From Scytalidium lignicola (Eukaryota; Ascomycota; Leotiomycetes): a stretch of DNA of 64,000 nt. This document shows, one piece after another, positions 36,684 through 49,638 of this stretch. Location of the stretch: NCBI GenBank assembly GCA_002812745.2, contig NCSJ02000057.1, positions 62,001 through 126,000 of the forward strand, read 5' to 3'. The notes under the pieces were generated by a model. It had not been told where the DNA came from. It was given only the letters and a program-made list of their open reading frames with translations, and searched no databases. Numbering within the stretch: position 1 is the stretch's first letter; each line of letters starts with the position of its first letter. Position numbers and translations under genes: made by a program.

Positions 36684-38565
36684 TCAACAGGATGCTACCT
36701 CTTGCCAAGTTTTGGTATAATAATCACGAATTGGAGCGACAACAAAACGCTCTAAATCTAATTGGAATGAACTGTTCCTCGAGTTCAGAGTCTTCACCCC
36801 TGAATCCCCAATCACTTGATGTGTGAGGCATGCCTGGACAACGTCGTGGTAACACTGCCCTGCCTCCTCCAATATGGCCCCTGAATCCATAAGATTTTTG
36901 GCCGTTCGATAATCCATCATATCTCGGTCCATATTAGGATCACACTCTTCGTCTGCCAATTCTGAGAGTCTTTTGCCCATGGCTAACTCTATGAGGGCAA
37001 ATCCTAATCGAGTAAGCTCTGGCTCTCCAATGCAATCCCAGAAAGCCGATGTCAATTGCGAGTGTACAGTCGTCGTTCTGTTTGCGTTATGTTTTGAATA
37101 GAATTTCTTTGAGACGAAGATCTGGGACTTGTCCCCTTGGAGAACAACAAAGTCTTTCCATGTCCACCACATATCGATCCATGGAGTCGTGATGAACTGA
37201 AGTAAAGTAATACTCAGCATCAAGGAGAGATCCATTCTCTTTCGTCTCGAAAGCTTCCTTGGACCTGTGCTTGATGCAATATAGTCATCTAAACACACAA
37301 CACTGCGTGATGGCGAATCCTCATCAAAAGTGGCGGCTTTGACGGTATATTTCTTTTCCGTCAGGCGTAGAACTCCGGATGCTGAAGTAGGAACTTCTAA
37401 ATCTGCCTCGAGGTTTTTAATGAAATGACACAGGTCCTCAATTTGGCCAGTGTCATCGTCCTCGATTTGACTCTCACTAAAGGATACTGATCGTCCACGC
37501 TGTTCTTTATACGTTGAGTTGCTCCTAGTGGTAATCGGCGAGACTAAACTCGATATGCTATTCCTAGGTGACCAGAATAATTGTGATGTATCCCTACTTC
37601 TCATGAGTCCGGATGTGACAAGTCGATTAGGAGAGATATCATCATACCCTAAGATAAAGGAGTCGGTGCTCTCTAGAGACCCGCTGCTCATACTCTTATC
37701 ACTTGTCGACGTTGGCGATGCCATGCTGAACTCCGACATTCTGGCGGCAGCATTATCCAACGGATCATCTATAGGGAAGAGTAGTTCAAATTCCTCCTCC
37801 ACAGACTCAAGTTTTGTAGGAGCAACGTTCCGCAGCCCCAGATTAGCCAGATGTGGAATCTGACATTGGCAACGATATCCTTCGCAAATTGCATTATGGA
37901 TATCGCTTGCGTGTTTCTTTATTTGTTCAAGTAATTCTTGTTGAAGTATACTAGTTGCTGAGGGGACCCTTCCTTGCGCTGGGTATCCAGGACTGGTGCA
38001 ATTTGTTACGAGCATCGTAAGCTTGCTGTTATAAAAGTCTAGATCGTCCAGGCTTTTGCTAATGTTCGATTGTGGTAGATTGTGCCTCAGATATCGTAGA
38101 CTATTTCGAATTCTGCCATGGCTTGTAGGCTACCACAACTGTCAGCTCCAAACCAAGTTCTTGGATTTCCGCTTCAGCCCCGTGATAAGGACTTACTATG
38201 TTGCTATCGACATCTAGTTGACTCCTTAGATCAGTCAGGATGCGATTCATCTCTCTGCAGGTCGTAAGTACGATCTGTGACTTCTTCTCCCCCAGTCGTT
38301 CGCGCAGTTTAACATGGAGAGTTTCATTCTTCCACATCAGCAGATCCGGCTTCTCCTTGTCACTGAGTTGAATTAATTCGGCTTCTGATACATCTGCTGC
38401 AAGCAGATGACAAACAAAATCCTCATATATGGCCTCCTCCATTTTCACTCTATTCACCAGAAGTTCCATCCCCAGACCACCTTTGGCGGTCTTGTAGAGG
38501 GCGAAGCCATTTACGACTAATGGCCACACTGCCAGAACCAGACCTATCGCTTCGAAACCCGACAT
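36684..38565 (-). CDS. DUF7580-type fungal protein with N-terminal hydrophobic helix
   Basis: Two exons on the minus strand (38565-38197 and 38129-36684) with a 67-bp intron (GTAAGT to GGTAG) give 604 residues. The N-terminus MSGFEAIGLVLAVWPLVVNG is a hydrophobic helix, the usual start of fungal proteins with a C-terminal DUF7580 domain. Residues 25-120 are predicted helical. The middle (about 190-330) is Ser/Thr-rich and of low complexity. The C-terminal part carries LSLMLSITLLQFITTPWIDMWW at about residue 436, the alpha-helical block with a TTPW motif, then FALIELAMGKRLSEL and a final YHDVVQACL segment, as in DUF7580 proteins. The function is unknown. The N-terminal helix recalls membrane-acting HeLo-type cell-death domains, but homology to them is not shown. 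It is head-to-head with the NLR-like gene, 863 bp apart. Confidence 0.8.
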
Positions 38566-39428
38566 TTTTGCTAAAATATAATTGTGAATACTATGAATAC
38601 AAGAAATTTACATTTAAATGATGGTCAGGATGGGTTCTATTCTCTCATCTCAAAAGGGAGGGTCCGGGAAGATTATGTCGATTATATTCTTAGCCTCTAG
38701 TCATTGCATATGCAAGACACGTATGTTTGGTCGAAGGTATCTTGCTAGGCTGCAGCTGCAACTCTTCCACGCCTTCTCTTGCTCGATGCGACCCAAACCC
38801 CACCCCAAGACTGCATGGTCGGATCGGCCGTTTTCAGCCAGAGCCTCATCCTCGGTCTCAATCACCTCCAGGATCGGCCATCTAAGCCTCTGAATGACGC
38901 ATCAGCAAGGTGAATTATCGCTGCAGCGCACATGTGATACTATCGTGTCACCGAAGCTTTTCCTCGAAGTTTCTTGGTCAAAACAGAAGGATTCGGTGGG
39001 CAAGGCTGTGAAGCGCCATCTCTGCCCAGTCTTTGGGATTTCGAGGCGGACAACCGAACCCCGCGCCCAGTCGAACCGTCTCTCCGTCACGGCGTCACCC
39101 GACAATTCTCAGCGCAAATGCAGCAGCGATGGAGCTGAAAGACCAAGTATGTGGGAGCCTGCACACTTTGACGTGTGTAGAAGCCCCAAATATCAAGTCT
39201 CCAATAAGATTACATATGCTAGATTGCTGCATATTTGCTATCTTCGAATCCCCATACATTAACACTGGAATAATTTTGTGTGAGGCTCTTTCCGGGGTAA
39301 ACGGCCTCAACCACTTCCGCGCCAGCTCTTAATCAGGCGGGATGTCATTCCTTGGCTGATGTTCTTTATGCTTCAACACCATGACTTAGTTTTGTATCTT
39401 GTTTTCTCTTCGTTCTCGAGCAAAAATC
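38566..39428. promoter_or_regulatory. Divergent promoter region of the DUF7580/NLR pair
   Basis: 863 bp between the two start codons. It is moderately GC-rich in the middle. Short open frames occur on both strands but none is supported. It could let both genes be induced together. No known motif was identified. Confidence 0.4.
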
Positions 39429-42400
39429 ATGACGGAAGTAAATCAGGTCTACAGAGCGCTGCGGCCGCATAAGCACTACCCTCTTCCATCATCTGCTCCC
39501 ATTGCGGCGCAGTTTGAGGATTGCAGGCAGTGCTTCAATCGACTCTGTTTGGCTTTGAAATCAGACTCTACATTACCATATTCCGCCATAGCAGACGATA
39601 CCTATGGCAAATTTCTTGCTTGGGGAAATGATAGCGGTGCGGCGAGTCGGAACCTCGACTATACACTGCGCAAGACAACCAACCTTAGGAATACTACACT
39701 AGAACTGCTGGCCAATTTGGACGACTCGTTGAAGAAAGGTAAGTATTGATTACTAGGATCGTTGCTCCCAGAACAAGTGGATGTGGTAGAAGCTCATTAT
39801 TACATGTGTGTAATAGCAATCGATAGGGTGCAAAAAGCAAACTTTCGATCAAAGGCTCTGAGAGTCGACGAAGAATCTCCTAGCCCAAGAATTGAAGGTG
39901 ATACCATCCATGATGGAAATGTTAAGGAATCCGCCAAAAAGGCGGACTCTAAAGTTGCCGACCTTATTGAACACATTGATGGTACGGTATCGTGTTTGAT
40001 GAGACTTATTCCGAGTCTCAACGACCCATTCCCGGTGGATGAATACTCAGGAACATCAACTCCTTCTAGCGCACACCCGGATATTGACCTTGCAGCGACA
40101 TTGTTTCCTGCAGCAACACAGGCTCTTCTATCGAGACTAGGAAAGGCAAACTGGAGGAGACGACGGTACTTGAAAATGTTAAAAGAGAAAGGCCGAACAG
40201 GTGTAGTATACGGAGCACCTAAAAACCTTGCTCAACCAAAGCGGTCTGTACTACAGGAAGTTGCTGTTGATGCATTCAATTTCCAAAAGCCTACCCTCAA
40301 AATTGATTCTCTTCCATCTCAAGCATCAAGGACCCTCAAAGCTTCAGCATTTAGTGTTTCTGGCGGGACCGATTCATCTTCAAATGACGGTAGTAGCATT
40401 CGAGATGGCTCTAGTATATTTTCTGCTCCCAAATCTGAATTCAAATCCGCTGAGTCGACTACGTCCTACCCTGTTTCAGAAGCGGCACCTAAACAATTGA
40501 CGGTCCCTCTGCCCCCGGTACCTTTAGAACGTGGACGAAGTTTTGCGTGTCCCTATTGCCGTGATGAAATTGATGTTGGAGTCCATATCGAAACCAGTAC
40601 TGATTGGGACTTGCACGTCTTCAAGGACTTGGAACCATATATGTGTACATTTGATAACTGTCTCCGTGCAGAGAAAACTTTTGGTATTAGAGATGACTGG
40701 TTTCGACATGAGCTCGAGAACCATCGGATCTTGAAGGTCTGGATTTGCCAATCCTGCGTCAGTGAGTTTACTACTCCAGAGTCCTTTGAAGCACACCTCC
40801 AGGAATTTCATGATAGTATACGTGGCCCAAAACAACTAGCCATGATGGTCTCACTATGTATGAAGCATTCTGAAAAACGGCCTGGAGATCAGATATGTCC
40901 CCTATGTGGCCTGAAACTCAAGATGGATGCCCTTAGAGACCACGTCGCCAATCACCTAGAGCAACTCGCCTTGACTTCTGTCTACGGAGATGAATCTTCA
41001 GAGGAAGATGATATAGACGATATCGGGTCACAGAGGTTTGATGACACTGCCTCGGAGGGTCGCACGAAGCTTGCAATACTGGAAGACTTCGTTGAAGAGC
41101 AACTTGGCCTTACTCCACCTTATAAAAAGGGGCCCGTTGATACAGGAATGGATGAATCGGTATTTGATTTCGTGCACGATTCTGACGAGGAAGATTCCGA
41201 AGACGAAGATGAAGACGGGGTGCCAACAGGTTCTATCAAAGATTACGGTGATATATCACGAGGTTGGAGAGTCCAGAATTACCTAGATATCCAAATGGAT
41301 GAACGGGCACGCAGAGTTAGATCTCCAAGGCTAGCACCTATAGATCTTGGGAATCCAGGAAAACAGATGTCATCATCCACGCCTGTAGCCCCGTTTCGAA
41401 CAGCACCATCACATCCTAAAGACGATGAATTTGTAGGACGGGATGCTGATCTTGCAAACCTATACAAGATCCTTTCGGTTCCTGGGCGCCTCTGTACGGT
41501 GAGTGCTACTGGAGGTATGGGGAAAACAGCAACTGCCGTAGAGTTTACATATCGCTATGAGCAGTTATACCAGTACATTTTTTGGGCGCAGGCAGAAACC
41601 CGAGTGGGATGTGCAGATGCATTCAGCCTCATTGCAGCTCAACTCCAACTAGCACCACAGGATGGCGCCGTTCAGGATCAGGCCCAATTGATTGAGTTGA
41701 GTAAAGAATTTCTGGAAAAAACCGATAAACGCTGGCTATTAGTTTTTGATAACGTCAACGAATGGGGAGATATTGAGGAGTACATACCTGTCAATGTAGC
41801 GAAGACCCGTGGATCATTGCTCATAACTACACGGTGTCCAGATTTTGGGCTTCAACCCATGCCTCCGAATTACTTCCGCATCGATTTGAAGGAGATGAAT
41901 ATGGAAGAGAGTCGAAGGATGCTGATTCAGGGTATTCGATCAGATCTCAGAAACGAGAGAATAAGACTTCATCCGGAATGGAGGGTTGCTGGAGAAATTG
42001 CAAGTCTAGCTGGTTTGCCTCTGGCAATCTCTCAGATTGCTGGATATGTCAAGACAAGCGGGTGCAGCCTTACTGACTTTATGGAACTATGGAATGAATG
42101 GCGTCGAAATACTCCTATGATCCGTACAGTCGCTGGTCCTGCCGCTTCATCTTACTCAGCTCTTGAGACTATATGGCATATCGGTCTCAGTGAGCTGAGT
42201 AACGATACGCTGAAATTACTTAAAATCATGGCTTTTGTCGATAGCGATGGGATTCAAAAAGACCTGCTTATTAATGATCATAGTTTCGCTGGTTTATCAT
42301 TTTTGAGCAGATCCAGAACCCATAGGTGAGAATGGATAACAATTCATGACAAGATAATGTGACTGACTTCACTAGATTTAAGAGTATGATAGAAGATTTG

Positions 42401-43805
42401 AAGAAACGAAGACTAATCACCTTCAAGACCCAGGACAAGCAAGAGGTTCTGTCAATCCATAGGCTTCTACAACACCGACTACTGAATGATATGGCTGTAG
42501 ATTCAAAAGAGAGAGATGATATATTCAATTTAGCATTTGAATTAGTTCGAGAGCGTCTCCCAAGACCATCAATTCATACTCCGGAACCTGCTAAATGGAA
42601 CGACTTTAAGGAATACATGCCTCATGTGTTAGCTCTTCAAAGGATCTATGCTGATGGCTTGCAAACCATTACTCCTTCAGTTAAATTGGCCGAGCTATTC
42701 CGAGATGCTGGTGTGCATTTATGGCAACGTGGGCTAATCTACGACGGTTGCCGACTTCTGAACACTGCAGAGTCTATTTTGGACAAGCTTGACGTTAAGG
42801 AAGAGCAACTCCGGGCAGATATACATATAGCAACTAGCCTGTTGATACAATATTTTGGAATAAGTCACCGAGCGGAAAGTCGAGATCGGTTTAAGAAGAT
42901 CCTTACTATCAGAGAGAATGTCAAGGCTGGAACACCGCCGGAAGAATATACCGAAGATGATGAGAGGCTACTACATAATGCATTAGCGGATTATGGAAAC
43001 TCACTTCTTCAATTTAATCGGTATAAAGAAGCAGAAGAAATCTACGAACGATGCCGCGCAAAATACAAAGAATGGGGAACTGAGGATGTCACTCCCTTTG
43101 AGTTCGCCAAATTCTATCACCACCTAGCTTTCTGCCGGATGTACCACGAGGACTGGCCCGGTGCCTTCGAGATGGCTGAGAAGGCTATAGAGTTGGTTAC
43201 ACGACATAACGGCCAGATGCAACTTATTCTTCGCTTTAAATTCGACCTCGCTTGCATTATTCTCCAGAGTGGAGACTTGCAAAGATCTCTAGAGCTGCAA
43301 GAGCAGATACTAAAGGTTCGCTTGCAGATGCAAGGGAAGGGGAAGGCGAGCTATTTTACGTTGCAGAGTTATTATGCTGTTGGAGCGCTTTATGCTCACC
43401 TAGGCCAACTAGATCAAGCTGAGTAAGTCTCGGAGATTCTTCTTTTATCATCCCCTATTCATGCTCTCATTCATTCTTGTTATCTGGTACTAAAAATATC
43501 CTCCTAGGAAATGGTTCCGAACAGCTCTTTCTCAAGCCTCCGAACGTGCTGGTAAAGGTTTCTGGCCCGAGGTAGCAGTAGCACGGACCGAATTCCATCT
43601 CTCCCAAGTTCTTCGGCAGAACGGGAAGAACACGCCAGAGACAGAAAGATACGAGACACAGGCGCGATCTACACTCTCGAGGTTCTTACCGTATGATCCT
43701 CTTAATGGCGTTACGGAAGAAGATGCTGTTGCATTGTTTGACCACCTGCAGCCCGTGTTTGGAGGTCGGTTCACAGGGACGAGTTTGTTGAAATATGTGA
43801 AGTGA
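39429..43805 (+). CDS. NLR-like STAND protein: N-terminal helical domain, C2H2 fingers, NB-ARC, TPR
   Basis: Four exons, 39429-39738, 39790-42325, 42376-43422 and 43508-43805, join in frame to 1396 residues. The introns are 51, 50 and 85 bp. Residues 1-130 are a helical domain (YGKFLAWGNDSGAASRNLDYTLRK) of the type found at the start of many fungal zinc-finger and NACHT proteins. Residues 354-495 hold several C2H2-like units: CPYC, CTFDNC, CQSC...HLQEFH and CPLCGLKL...HVANHL. An acidic linker follows. From about 650 is an NB-ARC ATPase: FVGRDADL, P-loop GGMGKTATA near 677, Walker B WLLVFDN near 750, a sensor-like LLITTRC, and GLPLAIS. A winged-helix-like stretch precedes C-terminal TPR repeats (about 1060-1330). 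Such proteins act in fungal self/non-self recognition. The repeat domain would sense a ligand and the N-terminus would signal. Confidence 0.92.
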
Positions 43806-44797
43806 AGCGAAGTAAAGTTGTAGTAGGTTTTATTCAGGGTGTGTTGAAATTTCTGCTTTAGGATTTGTTTCACTAAGGCTTTGTACATTCATATTAATCT
43901 CAGTGTATTTTCCCTTAACAAAGAGGCATCCTTAATTACCAATTACAACATCAGCTACCAGAAGGCAAAACTTCCTAGATCAAAACAAACCTTCACACTC
44001 ATTCCTTACGCAATCAACGAAGAGTATAGTTAAGACTCATGCAGTACAAAAATAAACATATCAAAAAGAAGGGGAAATGGTCGCGGAGTGACCTCGGAGG
44101 TTATTAAAATGGCGTCCCATACCCCTCCCATGACTACTACTACGTACTTTACTATTGTTATCCAAAAATTAGCGGTCCCTAGTTTGAGTCCCCTTCCTCG
44201 GAGATTTTTATTGCAGCCGCATTGTTGGTAGCGTATAATACGGTAGGCTAGGATATATAATGCCGATTGTCTTAAGAGTCATAGCGTAGATAGGGTATAC
44301 CCGTAGTGTTTGCTGCACTATTGATAGTTAGAACTTTCACTCGCGTGGAGATTCTTGACCTGTTTTTTTTTTTTTGGAGGGGAGATGGAAGGAGGGGTGC
44401 TCGGTTACACAGTCGCCCCCCTTTTTTCTTCTTTATTGAATAGAAGGAGATGATCTCTAAACCAGAGGGTTGTACTTCGTACGGGCAGTTGTGATATTGA
44501 TCTCATTTTGAAATTTCCATCCACATAATCTAAATTCATAGGTATGTATAGAACACATATATAAGAAAATGCCAAAAATCTTATATAAACACTCCCCCCC
44601 CCAAAAAACCCTAAATTTACACAACCCTTTGGTATTTATATAAAACATCCCAAGCTCCTATCCAAAAAACGAACCATAAAAACCTCCTACAAACCCTCTC
44701 CCATAAATCATATCCAAATTCTCCAATTCCATCCCTTTTTTCATAAAGATAAAAAATACATTAAAAGAGACAACAAAGGTATAAGGGAACACAACCC
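43806..44797. other. Intergenic region between convergent NLR-like and rhodopsin-like genes
   Basis: About 1 kb of AT-rich 3'-to-3' spacer with a run of 11 or more T near 44.36 kb and a C-run near 44.59 kb. No gene was seen. Confidence 0.4.
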
Positions 44798-46134
44798 TTA
44801 ATCCCTCCTCGGCCCCTCATCGATAACCTCCCAAGTCTGATTCACCCTAATCTCCTGCAATTTCGCCTGCACCGGCTTCTTCACATCCAACGTATCCATC
44901 ATAACCGCCGCCCCGGCTTCATTCCCCATCTTCCCATCACTCAAACTGCCACCTTCCTCCTCCCTCATTAGATCCTCATCACTACCCCAGGAGTTCTTCA
45001 TCGCTGCCGCCGCCACAGTAGATCGTCCGCTATATCCGTTTGCAAGCTTGGTGCTCGATTTTAGGGTTGCGCTGTTGCTGTTATTGTTATTCTTGTTGTT
45101 GAACTTGAACTTGGATTTCTTGTAGCCTCGGTCTTGGATCAGCGATATTAGCACGATGGCATTGGAGGTGAAGGTTGCGACAAGGATGTCGATGGAGGCG
45201 ATGAGGGAGCGGAGTTGTTGGCGGCCGTGGTTGGCTATTACGCCGGGCATTTGGTAGGAGGTTATGGCTACGCCGATTAGGGGGAGGGACATGAGGAAGA
45301 TGACGTTGAGTTTTCTGTTCAGAAGAGTTAGTTGGGACTTTCTTCTTCTTCTGTCACAGCAATCAAAGACAAAGTCATGATAGGGTTCNTTTTTTCAATA
45401 GCTAGCATACCTTGATTTTGGGAGACTAGATTTCATAATCATGGGGATGGGGAAAACGGCTAGGGCCAGATTGGTGACGATGTTTAGGATGCCCATGGTC
45501 AGGAGGTGTGCGTAACCTTGTCGACATTGAGGCCCGGGATCAGGAACGACTTGCCAATAATGGGTGAATGGCTGGCATGCTGCTAGATCTGCGATGATGG
45601 TGGCAATGAAGGTAGCAGCTAGTAAACCATGGAGACACCACAAGATTCGTTGGTGCGATTTTTTCCAAACCGTTTCGGTCAGAGTGTAGAGAAACATGCT
45701 AGTGCTGAGTTTGATGGCCCAGAGGCTATTTTTAGAGTAATTTCGTTAGAAATGGAATTTTTTGTGAGCAAAAGGTGAGGGAGGAAACCTTACTATGCGG
45801 CATAGAATATCCTCGAAGCCAGAACTGCCTGACTACCAATCTGCCTATGTCGAATTTCAAGCGAGATCAAATTGGTGGTATCGACATTGTTGGTGCCGTA
45901 CAGCAAGACGATATGGACCATAGCCATGCGAATGAGTAACGGGATGATGGCGAGGGTCATGACTCCATCCTCGCGGAAGATCCTCTCAGTTCGAACATAA
46001 CGACCACAGACACGGAAGAAGATGATGGTGATGGCGTAGCAGGTACACCACCAGGCGACCAGAAGGGTGGGTTTGTCATCGCGAAAGCTCCTCTCTCCAG
46101 GAGGGGCAGCTGCGAATCGACGGACTATATCCAT
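44798..46134 (-). CDS. Fungal rhodopsin-like seven-helix membrane protein
   Basis: Three exons on the minus strand (46134-45794, 45725-45411, 45314-44798) give 390 residues. The introns are 68 and 96 bp; the second contains one N. The ATG at 46134 is chosen because it begins MDIVRRFAAAPPGERSFRDD, followed directly by the first hydrophobic helix. There are about seven membrane segments, including LVAWWCTCYAITIIFFRVCG, AATFIATIIADLAACQPF and LLTMGILNIVTNLALAVFPI. The cysteine in LAACQPF and the PDPGPQCRQG loop before helix 5 are hallmarks of the fungal integral-membrane (rhodopsin-like) family, which includes relatives of PTH11-type receptors. No CFEM domain precedes it. The C-terminal tail is cytosolic, with a poly-Asn run and an acidic end. 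Its ligand is unknown. Confidence 0.88.
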
Positions 46135-46460
46135 TGGCTTTTTTCTTTCTTTCTTTANTTTTTTTATTGAGCAATTGACATCGACGACGATATAGGAAGT
46201 GAGAGCATTGGAAGGAAGAAGCAAAAAACTAAAAATATAAATAAATAAAATGAGGGTATTGGTAAAGACTAAGACAAGAGAGAAGCAACTCTGAGAGAAA
46301 GAGAGACAAAAAAGACGGCGTTGCCCCTGAGTTGCAAAAGGGATATTATGCACAAATGAGATATCTCATTTGAGGTTGGTTGGCTGGACGGGAGATGCTG
46401 TGAGAGAAAGTGATAGTCTCCTACATGAAGAGTGTGTAACATATATCATACATATCGCCT

Positions 46461-46489
46461 CTATCTCTCTCTCTGTGTGTGTGCGTGTG
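46461..46489 (+). repeat. CT/GT microsatellite
   Basis: A CT run changing into a GT run, about 330 bp upstream of the rhodopsin-like start codon. Confidence 0.65.
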
Positions 46490-48955
46490 CCAAACGGATG
46501 AATGGCGTGAATGGCAAGCTACAGTGGAGAGGGAGGAGGGAGATAAGAAAGTGTTTGGGGCCCGAGGAAAATAGACTAGAGAATGGATAATCTGACAGAT
46601 GAATGATAGATGAAGCTATTCCTGCGCTTGGCCAGAAGCAGAACTCTTGGTCCACTGGTGGCATTGGACGTGGGGATGGGATAGCAATGAGCAGCCCGCC
46701 GGTTCGCCGCAGTGGTTGGGTGCAGGCCCACCCCCAAGTCACACTTGAAGGGAGCCAGTGAGCCAGCCCTACGGGGATGAGATGCGATGCATAATTTAAC
46801 TTTTGGACGCTTACACAGCATTATCTTCTCTCAGGGGGGAGAGCTTTTAGTACAAGTAGCAGCTTGCTGTATTTGGTATATCTCCGGTCGTACTTCCGTC
46901 CAGTGCGAAAGGAGAAGCTCTGTAGTAGCTTGAGGCGTGTTTCAGGAGAAATCTCTCTTGCACACGACACATGCACGACACGCTCTAAGCAACGGCAAGA
47001 GACTATCGATAACGCAGGGGGAAAATAGAGTCGTATTGACATATTGCACGGTTGCTGGAGTGTACTGTGGTACTGGAGGAGGTGGGCCGAGGATGCGCCT
47101 TCACCAGGGCTTCAATCACACCCTGTGGGCAAGTAAGAATGCGGGGTGGGAGTGGAAGTGTGCATCCTATTGTGATTCTGAAGTTATTCCTGGTCTTGTA
47201 CTGCACTGTGTTGTATTGTTGGAACCTCACGCACTTCATTGGTGGCATCAATCAATGAATCGAATGTTGTAAGTTGATAAGTTGATAACTTCGAAAAAAG
47301 GGAGATCAACACATCTTTCTATTCTCCATTCTCCATTCTCCAAGCAGCGTACGCCACCAGAATGAGAGCTTCAAGAAATATATTTTTCTTTTTATTTTCT
47401 TTTCTGATCCTTCGTGGTGGTGGCCATTTTTTAATTTATTTTTTCTTTTTCTTCTTCTAAACTTCTGGAAATTCTTTGCTTTGCTTTTTTTTACTCCCAC
47501 CACTCTGGATATACCGTCCTGCCTTCTTTCGTCTAGAGCACAAAACGGTGCAACGACTGGGGCTGGCTGACGTGCTGCAGCGGCACCAAAAGAGGGTCCT
47601 TCGGCTCGTTATCTTTTTCTTCTTCTTGCAGATGTTGGATGTAACTTGCTGTAGCAATGCAGTACGTGATGTGCATTATTCATATTATTGGAAGGGGAGG
47701 AAAAAATTTCAAGGTGGAGAAGTGATTTTAACGTTAACGTTGCGTGATGGTGGGTGGTCAAGGGCCCCTGCCCGATCCAGCATGGGCGAAAAGGGGTCGA
47801 GCCTGTCTGCCAACCATTAGGGCAAACTGGGGGGGCTAAGCCGGAACGGGCCAGATACCGAGGTACACACACTCTCTCTCTGTCCACTGACTTGCCCTCT
47901 CTCACTCTCTTCTCCCCCTCCATCATCAACAACCACCAACCACCATCCACCATCCATCTCCCTTCTCGTTCCTGCATCTGACACCTTTCCTGCGCATCCA
48001 ATGAACCATTTACTTCACAGTAACTGCAGAGATCAAGGACCACCACCTCGTACCAATCATGCGTTGTGCTGACGCGGAACTAGAGAGAGAGCTCTGAAGC
48101 AGGAGACCACGCCAAAAGCTGTTCTTCCACTTGTGCAACCTCGGCAGGGCGTTCTAAGACAATGGTAATAAGCTTGAATTTCTGACATGCGCCCTAACTG
48201 CAGCGCTGCTATATCCAGCAACACGCAACACAAGACACAAAACAATACCGGTACACCCGTGCCTAGCATGTCACTTACTTAGAGTGAGGTGGACCCTCAC
48301 TAAGCCCGCCACGGGTATCTTCTTCCGGGCCTAGAAGGTGCCTTGCAGCACCGCTAGAAGCGTTTAGGGCAGCCTGAAGCACACTCTAGCAACGGGGGCC
48401 AAGGGGCCTAGAGGGACAGACGAAGGGGCAAGTTTGGCCAGTTGCAGTGGGCGGTCGCAAGTCTAACGTGTGCCCTAACAGCCGAATCAACGTGCCCCAA
48501 AACAACCTCTATCCCTAGCCCAAAAAATGTCCGACTGGAGGCGCTGGATCGACTGCAGGGGACGGGCATGGGCGTTTTCTAATTGGAAGGTCCCCAACTC
48601 ATTCGTCACAACGGTCGTTGCCAAATCTTATGATGAATCATTCCTCCTTCACGCGCCTTTGACCCGTCACTTTTTTTTGGCCAGTAGTCAGGGGCGGGGC
48701 TACCTCCGTCCAGGAACGAAAGACGCAAAACATTCCCCTAACGGACCTTCTCTCGTTCCTATCTCCAAGCACCTTCCTCTTTCAACCATTGTTCAATAAG
48801 TACTGTATCAACGGAGCTTGGTTGGAGACCCACCCTGATGGTAAGCAAGCTATCAATCCATCGAAGGCGCGGCTCGCAATCCACGCTGCATCAATGGCCC
48901 GAGAGCAGACCAACCCACCTCCTTCTTTGATGAAAATGTTTATACATGATACAGT

Positions 48956-48969
48956 CTACAGTACTGTAG
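48956..48969. promoter_or_regulatory. Perfect palindrome CTACAGTACTGTAG
   Basis: A 14-bp perfect palindrome built from TACAGTA words, about 670 bp upstream of the YAT permease start. A 12-bp version occurs at 61193-61204. The function is unknown. Confidence 0.4.
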
Positions 48970-49638
48970 TTATGTACGACACGGTGCCTTCCAGCACCAG
49001 CACCAGCACCAGCTACAGTAATACTTGCTAGGTAGCATCCTAGTCTCGCCTTGTACGACAGATCCAGACGAGGTTTCTCCTCCTGCACGCGAGCAACCGG
49101 CCGCACCGGCGGGTTCCTGGGCCGAATATAACTCAGAGAAAAGATCATCACCTGGTCCCTGTCTCGCCTTAAGCATGTGCGTGTGCGTGAATTCCCATGT
49201 GGGATCCTGGCTTCGTGAGAGGCCACGACCAAATGTTCCGAAGGACCACGATCCCGAGCAATGACAACCGACAATGGCATTCCCGATATTCCACTGGCCC
49301 GATGGCAATCGATCGGTTGGCGGCTCAGGGGTGGCCAATTTCTCAATCTCTCTCTCTCCATGTCCCTATTTCTCTCTCGCTTTCATGCAGGACGGTTGAG
49401 CTAGGGGCTCGTGGACCCCTCCTTCGTTACTTGTGCCACCACCAAAGCAGCAATACTCTCTCCCTTAGCACACGTTTCTGCTGAGTTTGATACTTGATAT
49501 TTCCGTCCCATCTCCTCCAGCCAGCTTATCTGGTGGCTTTTCGATGGTAATGTCACTATCACAACTTCCCGTCTCAATGGTACCATCCATCACAGAATAT
49601 TCACCAATCCGGTTCAACTCTTTCTCTCTCTATCTGTG

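Larger units (their letters stand above)
46135..49638. other. 3.5-kb non-coding region between divergent membrane-protein genes
   Basis: The left end is the rhodopsin-like promoter, with a CT/GT microsatellite at 46461-46489 and an N at 46158. The centre (46.8-48.5 kb) has pyrimidine runs and no accepted gene. The right end has a perfect CTACAGTACTGTAG palindrome at 48956-48969, a run of ACCAGC units near 48.99 kb and CT-rich DNA before the permease start, as in strong fungal promoters. Confidence 0.4.

Noticed and set aside
36684..38565. Calling this a HeLo-domain prion-type effector
   Set aside because: The hydrophobic start is suggestive, but no HeLo signature or amyloid motif was recognised, so only DUF7580-type is claimed.
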